NCBI GenBank assembly: GCA_013821585.1
Contig: JACDGO010000045.1
Coordinates: 1 to 10,188, forward strand
Reading direction: 5' to 3'
From: Sphingomonadaceae bacterium
GTDB taxonomy: Bacteria; Pseudomonadota; Alphaproteobacteria; Sphingomonadales; Sphingomonadaceae
DNA: 10,188 bases
The stretch's first letter is position 1. The number at the start of each line of letters is the position of its first letter. This document shows, piece by piece, positions 5,844-10,188 of this stretch. The notes beneath the pieces were generated by a model. That model made no database searches and had not been told where the DNA came from. It saw nothing but the letters and a program-made list of their open reading frames with translations. The position numbers and the translations under genes were made by a program.

Positions 5844-6143
5844 AGGGGCCTCCACCAATTTGTAGCGCCAGTTCCTTCGCGCGGGCGATGTCGTACGCCT
5901 GAGTCGATTTGTCGCCGCCACACAAAAGGATGACGATCAGCCCGCCGCGCTGGATGAAATAGATGCGGTATCTGGACCGGAATCCAGCCGCAGCTCACTC
6001 ACCCCACCGCCGACGGGCTTGGTGTCGCCGAAATTGCCGAACGACAGCCGGTCGATCCGCGCGCCGATGCGTTTTCGCACGACGCTATCCCGCAATCCGG
6101 CGCGCCATCGCTCTAAAGCTCTGGTCTGCCGGACTTCGAACAT
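5833..6143 (-). pseudogene. RelE/ParE-like toxin (HI1419/Gp49 type), broken by a one-base frameshift
   Basis: The toxin half of the module. Members of this family are small RelE-superfamily proteins, generally thought to cleave mRNA at the ribosome. The N-terminal frame gives MFEVRQTRALERWRAGLRDS to GDTKPVGGGVSELRLDSGP and then goes off into DTASISSS and stops at about 5937. One frame over, the missing half is perfectly preserved: YRIYFIQRGGLIVILLCGG, then DKSTQAYDIARAKELALQ, ending at TGA 5833-5835, which overlaps the antitoxin ATG. Restoring a single base near 5970-5977 gives a 103-residue protein of normal length with all conserved blocks. The lesion is either a recent inactivating deletion or a sequencing error; the rest shows no decay. 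The start is the ATG at 6143; there is no ribosome-binding site before it. Confidence 0.82.
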
Positions 6144-6145
6144 CT

Positions 6146-6161
6146 GTCTTGTATATGAGAC
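6146..6161. promoter_or_regulatory. probable operator overlapping the -10 box
   Basis: A 16-bp imperfect palindrome reading GTCTCATATACAAGAC on the minus strand, with 12 of 16 symmetric positions, centred on the -10 box. HTH antitoxins of this kind usually bind such dyads to repress their own promoter. Binding is inferred from position and symmetry only. Confidence 0.45.
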
Positions 6162-6178
6162 TGAGCGGGATGTGTCAA
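6150..6178 (-). promoter_or_regulatory. promoter of the toxin-antitoxin operon
   Basis: On the minus strand a perfect -35 TTGACA (6178-6173) is followed by exactly 17 bp and TATACA (6155-6150), 5 of 6 to the -10 consensus. This is the best promoter in the window. Transcription would start about 7 bp further, at or next to the A of the toxin ATG (6143). No Shine-Dalgarno precedes that ATG, so a leaderless message is expected. Confidence 0.7.
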
Positions 6179-6237
6179 CTTACGTCGATTTGTAACGGCG
6201 GAAACCTCCCCTCCAGCGCTTGCCTAAGGGAAATCGC

Positions 6238-6274
6238 AAAAAAAGGGGCCGCCGAAGCGACCCCTCTCTTTTTT
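6238..6274 (-). terminator. intrinsic terminator after pnp, usable in both directions
   Basis: On the minus strand GGGGTCGC pairs with GCGGCCCC (8 bp, one G-T wobble) around a TTCG loop closed by C-G, the extra-stable UUCG tetraloop. A run of seven T follows (6244-6238). On the plus strand the same stem is followed by TCTCTTTTTT (6265-6274), so it could also stop transcription from the left. It lies 17 bp past the pnp stop and marks the operon end. Confidence 0.85.
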
Positions 6275-6291
6275 CCACCGAAGCCGAAGCC

Positions 6292-8688
6292 TCAGTCCTC
6301 GCGCGTCAGGAACGCCGGCGCGAACTCGGGCGCGGGGCCTTCGTCGTTTCCGCCTTCACGGGGCGTGCGATCACGGCCGCCACCGTAGCCACCGCCTCCG
6401 CTTCCGCTACGGGGACCACGATCGCCACCGCCACCCTCGCGGCGCGGGCCGCGGTCGCCGCCGCCTTCGCGACGGGGACCACGATCGCCGCCGCCGCCGC
6501 CTCCGCCTCCGCCTCCGCCGTCACGCCGCGGGCCGCGATCGCCGCGGTCGTTCCTCGGCCCACGATCCTCGCGCGGGGGACGCGTGTCGGGGAGCTCCTC
6601 GCCGGTTTCCTGGTCGACGACGCGCATCGACAGGCGGACCTTGCCGCGCGGGTCGATCTCAAGCACCTTGACCTTCACTTCCTGCCCTTCGGACAGGACG
6701 TCGGCGACGCGCTCGGTGCGCTCGTTCCGGATTTCGGAGACGTGCACCAGCCCGTCCTTGCCGCCCATGAAGTTCACGAACGCGCCGAAGTCGACCATAT
6801 TGACGACCTTGCCGGTGTAGACCTTGCCGACTTCCGCTTCCTGCGTGATGCCGAGGATCCATTGGCGCGCGGCTTCGATCTGCGTCGGGTCGGACGAGCT
6901 GATCTTGATCAGCCCCTCGTCGTCGATGTCGACCTTCGCGCCGGTCGACGCGACGATCTCGCGGATCACTTTGCCGCCGGTGCCGATCACTTCGCGGATC
7001 TTTGCCTTGTCGATCTGCAAGGTTTCGATGCGCGGCGCGTGCGCCGACAATTCGGTGCGCGTGTGGTCGAGCGCCTTGGCCATTTCGCCCAGGATGTGCG
7101 TGCGCCCTTCGGCCGCCTGCTTCAGCGCCTGCTTCATGATCTCTTCGGTGATGCCGGCGATCTTGATGTCCATCTGCATCGTCGTGATGCCTTGCGCCGT
7201 GCCGGCGACCTTGAAGTCCATGTCGCCCAGATGATCCTCGTCGCCGAGGATGTCGCTGATGACGGCGAAGTCCTTGCCTTCGAGGATCAGGCCCATCGCG
7301 ATGCCCGAAACCGGGCGCTTCATCGGCACGCCCGCGTCCATCATGCTGAGTGAACCGCCGCATACCGTCGCCATCGACGAGGAGCCGTTCGACTCCGTGA
7401 TGTCCGACAGCACGCGGATCGTATAGGGAAACTCGTCCTTCGACGGCAGCACCGGATGCAGCGCGCGCCACGCGAGCTTGCCGTGCCCGACCTCGCGACG
7501 CCCGGGGGCGCCGAAGCGGCCGACTTCGCCGACCGAATAGGGCGGGAAGTTATAGTGCAGCATGAAGTGCGAGTAGCTGAGGCCGCCCAAGCCATCGATC
7601 ATCTGCTCGGACTCGCGCGTGCCGAGCGTGGTCGTGCAGATCGCCTGCGTCTCCCCGCGCGTGAACAGCGCGGAGCCGTGCGTGCGCGGAAGGAAGCCGA
7701 CCATCGCCTCGATCGGGCGGATTTGGGTGGTCGTGCGCCCGTCGATGCGCTTGCCGTCCTTGAGGATCGCCGTGCGGACGATTTCGGCCTCGAGCTTCTT
7801 CATCAGCTTGCCCGCGGCCATCTGGTCCTGCGGGGTCGCGTCGGCGAACGCCGTCTTCGCCTTGGCGCGCGCCTCGTTGAGCGCGTTCGCGCGCTGCGAC
7901 TTGTCGGTGAGCTTGTAGGCGGCGGCGATGTCCTTGCCGATCAGGCCCTTGAGCTTGGTCTTCGCGGCCGAGAGGTCGGCCTGCGGCGCCATCGGCCACG
8001 GATCCTTCGCGGCCTGCTCGGCCAAGTCGATGATCGCGCCGATCACTTTCTGGCATTCGCGATGCGCGAACATCACCGCGCCGAGCATGACGTCCTCCGA
8101 AAGTTCCTTGGCTTCGGATTCGACCATCATCACCGCGTCGTGCGTTCCCGCGACGACGAGGTCGAGGTCGCCCTCGGCGACCTGCTCGTTGGTCGGGTTG
8201 AGGACATAGCCGCCCTCGACATAGCCGACCCGGCACGCCGCGATCGGCCCCATGAACGGCACGCCCGAAAGCGTCAGCGCCGCCGACGCGGCGACCATCG
8301 CCAGCATGTCGGGCTCGTTATCGCCGTCATAGGAAAGAACCTGCGCGATCACGTTGATCTCGTTATAGAACCCCTCAGGAAAAAGAGGTCTGATCGGCCG
8401 GTCGATGAGGCGGCTGGTTAGCGTTTCCTTTTCGGTCGCGCCGCGCTCGCGCTTGAAGAAGCCGCCGGGGATGCGTCCCGCGGCCGAGAATTTTTCCTGA
8501 TAGTGAACGGTGAGCGGGAAGAAATCCTGTCCCTCCTTCACCGAGCGCGCGGCGGTCACCGCGCACAGCACCACCGTCTCGCCGAGCGTCGCGAGCACCG
8601 CGCCATCGGCCTGCCGCGCGACGCGGCCGGTTTCGAGCCTGAGGGTCTTTCCGCCCCACTCGATTTCGACTGTTTTCATGTTGAACAT
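6292..8688 (-). CDS. pnp: polynucleotide phosphorylase
   Basis: A 798-residue 3'-to-5' exoribonuclease that degrades RNA by phosphorolysis, releasing nucleoside diphosphates; it acts in mRNA turnover and often in the degradosome. Domains in order: first RNase PH fold (about 10-140, with [16 protein letters not shown] at 92-107), the helical linker (about 145-300), the second, catalytic RNase PH fold (about 320-545) with [19 protein letters not shown] and [13 protein letters not shown] (D485, D491, K493, matching the E. coli catalytic residues), a KH domain with IGTGGKVIR (about 555-615), and S1 (about 620-692). The ATG at 8688 is chosen over 8793 because GAAGGA lies 7 bp upstream and family members begin MF. 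A Gly/Arg-rich tail of about 95 residues makes it longer than the roughly 710 usual in E. coli. It is last in the truB-rpsO-pnp group and followed by a strong terminator. Confidence 0.98.
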   Translation of the reverse strand: MFNMKTVEIEWGGKTLRLETGRVARQADGAVLATLGETVVLCAVTAARSVKEGQDFFPLTVHYQEKFSAAGRIPGGFFKRERGATEKETLTSRLIDRPIRPLFPEGFYNEINVIAQVLSYDGDNEPDMLAMVAASAALTLSGVPFMGPIAACRVGYVEGGYVLNPTNEQVAEGDLDLVVAGTHDAVMMVESEAKELSEDVMLGAVMFAHRECQKVIGAIIDLAEQAAKDPWPMAPQADLSAAKTKLKGLIGKDIAAAYKLTDKSQRANALNEARAKAKTAFADATPQDQMAAGKLMKKLEAEIVRTAILKDGKRIDGRTTTQIRPIEAMVGFLPRTHGSALFTRGETQAICTTTLGTRESEQMIDGLGGLSYSHFMLHYNFPPYSVGEVGRFGAPGRREVGHGKLAWRALHPVLPSKDEFPYTIRVLSDITESNGSSSMATVCGGSLSMMDAGVPMKRPVSGIAMGLILEGKDFAVISDILGDEDHLGDMDFKVAGTAQGITTMQMDIKIAGITEEIMKQALKQAAEGRTHILGEMAKALDHTRTELSAHAPRIETLQIDKAKIREVIGTGGKVIREIVASTGAKVDIDDEGLIKISSSDPTQIEAARQWILGITQEAEVGKVYTGKVVNMVDFGAFVNFMGGKDGLVHVSEIRNERTERVADVLSEGQEVKVKVLEIDPRGKVRLSMRVVDQETGEELPDTRPPREDRGPRNDRGDRGPRRDGGGGGGGGGGGDRGPRREGGGDRGPRREGGGGDRGPRSGSGGGGYGGGRDRTPREGGNDEGPAPEFAPAFLTRED
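6312..6590 (-). repeat. Gly/Arg-rich repeat tail at the 3' end of pnp
   Basis: Codes for residues about 700-790 of PNPase: repeated [14 protein letters not shown] units and a run of eleven glycines. At DNA level this is a GC-rich imperfect minisatellite of GGC and CGC triplets, prone to length change in steps of three. Such RGG-type tails bind RNA non-specifically and are likely disordered. Confidence 0.8.
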
Positions 8689-8757
8689 TTTTATTCCTTC
8701 GTGCCCCCAAGGCCCTACGCCTCGAGGGTTCAGCTTGCGGAAGAGTCCGCGTGTTTG

Positions 8758-8785
8758 CCGGCGCTGCCGAAATGCAGCCGTCCGG
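8758..8785 (-). promoter_or_regulatory. hairpin in the pnp leader
   Basis: CCGG and GCTGC pair with GCAGC and CCGG around an ATTTCG loop, with a small internal asymmetric bulge (3 against 1). It stands between the rpsO 3' hairpin and the pnp ribosome-binding site. In E. coli a hairpin in this position is cut by RNase III and lets PNPase control its own message; a similar role here is an inference from position. Confidence 0.4.
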
Positions 8786-8792
8786 ATAAGCA

Positions 8793-8814
8793 AACGGCTC
8801 CCGCAGGAGCCGTT
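8793..8814 (-). terminator. hairpin at the rpsO 3' end, weak terminator or processing signal
   Basis: A perfect 9-bp stem, AACGGCTCC with GGAGCCGTT, around a TGCG loop, starting 4 bp after the rpsO stop. The following bases (TGCTTATCC) hold only a broken T-run, so termination is probably partial. That would leave read-through into pnp and protect the rpsO 3' end, as with the rpsO attenuator of E. coli. Confidence 0.6.
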
Positions 8815-8818
8815 CGGA

Positions 8819-9088
8819 TTACTTGCGAAGCCCGAGCTTCGTGATCAGCGCGGTGTAGCGGTCGCTGTCGACGCGCTTGAGGTAATCGAGCAGCGAGCGG
8901 CGCTTGTTGACGAGCATGAGCAGACCGCGGCGCGAATGGTTGTCCTTGGCGTGCGTCTTGAAATGCTCGGTCAGGTTGGTGATCCGTTCGGTCAGGATCG
9001 CGACCTGGACTTCGGGGCTGCCGGTGTCGCCGTCGCTCTGGGCGTTGTCCTTGATGACTTCGGCCTTGCGTTCCGCGGTGATCGTCAA
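8819..9088 (-). CDS. rpsO: 30S ribosomal protein S15
   Basis: An 89-residue protein, exactly the usual length, that binds 16S rRNA early in assembly of the small subunit platform. The S15 signature is clear: [20 protein letters not shown], then [18 protein letters not shown] and [11 protein letters not shown], ending LGLRK. The start codon is TTG (9088-9086), read as Met. It is preceded by GAAGGA with a 7-bp spacer, and no in-frame ATG or GTG lies in a better place. The gene begins 30 bp after truB and is followed by a hairpin and then pnp, the common bacterial order. In E. coli S15 represses its own translation; no equivalent structure could be judged here by eye. Confidence 0.97.
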   Translation of the reverse strand: MTITAERKAEVIKDNAQSDGDTGSPEVQVAILTERITNLTEHFKTHAKDNHSRRGLLMLVNKRRSLLDYLKRVDSDRYTALITKLGLRK

Positions 9089-9118
9089 ATGTCTTTCCTT
9101 CGCGACATCGGGTCAGGG

Positions 9119-10072
9119 TCAAAGATTGAAGCCGCGCACCACACGGACGTTTCCGTCCGCGATCTCCACGAGCGCGACGGGGGTTGACCCGTCACTGGCA
9201 AGATGGAGACCCTGATGCTCGGAAATCCCGGTCAGCACGCGCCCCTTGCGGAGCATAGCTGCCTCAGCCGGGGAGACGGAAAGGGCCGGGATGTCGTCCA
9301 GCCCCGCCGTCAGCGGCAGGATCACGTCTTCAAGCGCGCGGCCCTTAGCCTTTTCCATGAGGAAGTCCAGCGAAATCGCCTGATGCAAGCCGAACGGCCC
9401 GGCACGCGTCCGCCTGAGCATCGTTACATGTCCGACCGTGCCGAGCGCCCGCGCGATGTCGTGCGCGAGGCTGCGGATATAGGTGCCTTTGGAGACGTGG
9501 GCGGAGAGGGTGATTTCGTCGATATTTCCCATCCCAACCTCTCCCCTGAAGGGGAGGGGCTTAGAGCCGCCAAGCCCCTCCCCTGAATGGGAGGGGTTGG
9601 GTTGGGGAGTCAGCGAATGAATGGTGATACATCTGCTCTTAAGCACCACCTCTCCCCCCGCCCGCGCCAGTGCATAGGCTCGCTTTCCCCCGACCTTCAG
9701 CGCCGAATAGGCCGGCGGCGCCTGCTCGATCTCGCCGGTGAAGCGCGGCAGCACCGCTGCAATCTCCTCGAGCGTCGGGCGCGCTTCGCTGGTGGCCGTC
9801 ACCACTCCCTCGGCGTCGAGCGTGTCGGTCTCCGCCCCGAAAGTGATCGTGAAATCATACGCCTTGGTTGCATCTAGCATCCGCCCTGCGAGCTTGGTCG
9901 CCTCGCCGAGCGCGATCGGAAGCACGCCGCTAGCGAGCGGATCGAGCGTTCCGCCGTGCCCGACGCGGGTCTTGGGCTCGCCGGCTTCACGCAAGATGCG
10001 CTTGACCGCGCTGACCGCGGTGGTCGAACCGAGGCCGATCGGCTTGTCGAGGATGATCCATCCATGAAGCAT
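9119..10072 (-). CDS. truB: tRNA pseudouridine(55) synthase TruB with a palindrome-encoded insert
   Basis: A 317-residue enzyme that converts U55 in the T-loop of tRNAs to pseudouridine. Features seen: N-terminal GWIILDKPIGLGST, the catalytic motif GHGGTLDPLASGVLPIALGE with nucleophile D44, QAPPAYSALKVGGKRAYALA (about 117-136), SKGTYIRSLAHDIA (194-207) and a C-terminal PUA-like part (about 255-317). The ATG at 10072 is chosen because the family begins directly before GW.LLDKP; an upstream frame start at 10168 would overlap the gene before. Residues about 155-181 (TPQPNPSHSGEGLGGSKPLP and on) are absent from E. coli TruB, where only about 14 residues separate the flanking strands; they are encoded by an in-frame palindromic repeat. 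The surrounding sequence is intact, so the enzyme is probably active. It begins 23 bp after the preceding gene. Confidence 0.95.
   Translation of the reverse strand: MLHGWIILDKPIGLGSTTAVSAVKRILREAGEPKTRVGHGGTLDPLASGVLPIALGEATKLAGRMLDATKAYDFTITFGAETDTLDAEGVVTATSEARPTLEEIAAVLPRFTGEIEQAPPAYSALKVGGKRAYALARAGGEVVLKSRCITIHSLTPQPNPSHSGEGLGGSKPLPFRGEVGMGNIDEITLSAHVSKGTYIRSLAHDIARALGTVGHVTMLRRTRAGPFGLHQAISLDFLMEKAKGRALEDVILPLTAGLDDIPALSVSPAEAAMLRKGRVLTGISEHQGLHLASDGSTPVALVEIADGNVRVVRGFNL
9533..9601. repeat. palindromic repeat element inside truB
   Basis: A 69-bp near-palindrome. The inner arms AGGGGAGGGGCTT (9550-9562) and AAGCCCCTCCCCT (9572-9584) match 13 of 13 around a 9-bp loop; the outer arms (9533-9545 and 9589-9601) match 12 of 13. 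Each half can also fold alone (6-bp CTCCCC stem with TGAA loop; 8-bp CCCCTCCC stem). Such C-run/G-run palindromes, reading as PLPFRGEVG-like peptides, resemble REP-like dispersed repeats of sphingomonads and caulobacters. Its length, a multiple of three, keeps truB open. Confidence 0.8.
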
Positions 10073-10095
10073 GGGCCTGCCGTGTTGTCTCGCGC

Positions 10096-10188
10096 CTAGC
10101 GCGGGATGTCGAGGCGCAGCTGGCGCGCTTCGCCTTCGCGCAAGCGGTCGAAGAAGTGGCGGCGGCACAAAGCGACATAGCGGTCGTT
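10096..10188 (-). CDS. tdk: probable thymidine kinase, C-terminal end only
   Basis: Only the last 30 codons lie in the window; the gene runs off the right edge. The start of this piece, NDRYVALCRRHFFD, matches the conserved end of bacterial thymidine kinases (in E. coli GGNERYVSVCRKHYKEA), where the Cys and His belong to the zinc-binding lasso domain. Thymidine kinase phosphorylates thymidine in nucleotide salvage. The remaining tail (RLREGEARQLRLDIPR) is not conserved. The stop is 23 bp before truB, so the two may be co-transcribed. Identification rests on about 14 residues and is therefore moderate. Confidence 0.65.
   Translation of the reverse strand, partial: NDRYVALCRRHFFDRLREGEARQLRLDIPR

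Noticed and set aside
5541..5921. Longer antitoxin start at 5921 (126 aa)
   Set aside because: The extra residues are toxin coding sequence read in another frame; the ATG at 5843 has a good ribosome-binding site and matches the family N terminus.
4386..6143. IS plus toxin-antitoxin as a new composite defence or mobile system
   Set aside because: The two parts are known families brought together by an insertion; the transposase, toxin and antitoxin show no shared promoter or designed arrangement, and the toxin is broken.
6380..6560. Repeated GC-rich units that might suggest a CRISPR or tandem-repeat array
   Set aside because: The units are irregular, in frame with pnp, and encode its Gly/Arg tail; there are no distinct spacers.
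6220..7353. 377-codon open frame on the plus strand opposite pnp
   Set aside because: It is the antisense shadow of pnp: high-GC codon structure keeps the opposite strand open, the first part is only Ala/Thr repeats opposite the Gly tail, and no ribosome-binding site or known family appears.
7456..8421. 321-codon open frame on the plus strand, Arg/Asp/Leu-rich
   Set aside because: Again antisense to the most conserved part of pnp; its composition is typical of reversed GC-rich coding DNA.

Overview
The window looks like chromosomal DNA of a high-GC alphaproteobacterium, most likely a sphingomonad (Sphingomonas or relative). The clues are the very Sphingomonas-like N terminus and the Gly/Arg-rich tail of polynucleotide phosphorylase, the rpsO sequence, and the strong third-position GC of the coding regions. 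It divides into a conserved housekeeping half on the right and an accessory half on the left.

Right half (about 6.24-10.19 kb, all minus strand): the 3' end of a probable thymidine kinase gene, then truB, rpsO and pnp, closely spaced and probably co-transcribed. They end at a strong UUCG-loop terminator just after pnp. The rpsO-pnp gap carries two hairpins in the place where Escherichia coli keeps its pnp control elements. truB contains an in-frame palindromic repeat of about 69 bp that adds roughly 25 residues just before its conserved SKGTYIRS motif.

Middle (about 4.38-6.18 kb): a toxin-antitoxin pair of the HI1419/HI1420 (RelE/ParE-like toxin plus HTH antidote) type on the minus strand. 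It has a near-consensus promoter with the -10 buried in a dyad, a toxin broken by a one-base frameshift, and an intact antitoxin. An IS630-family element with 30-bp inverted repeats and a probable programmed -1 frameshift lies directly downstream. Removing the IS and one TA copy recreates a TAA stop for the antitoxin in frame, so the IS appears to have landed in the antitoxin stop codon and now supplies five extra C-terminal residues and a new stop.

Left-middle (1.74-4.37 kb, plus strand): a membrane histidine kinase and a NarL/LuxR-type response regulator overlapping by 4 bp, followed by an orphan Flp-type prepilin gene. The pilin leader has a -10-like box, no recognisable -35, and two GTT..AAC dyads one helical turn apart. 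This suggests control of the pilin by the adjacent two-component system, as PprA/PprB controls Flp pili in Pseudomonas.

Far left (1-1.74 kb): gene-poor. It holds one convincing small secreted cysteine-containing protein, a 65-residue hypothetical protein ending in a perfect sliding-clamp-binding consensus (QLALF), the remnant of what looks like a decayed gene right after it, and stretches with no supportable gene. I see no CRISPR array, tRNA, rRNA, or complete new defence system. The most unusual signals are the IS insertion in the antitoxin stop codon and the palindromic repeat inside truB.
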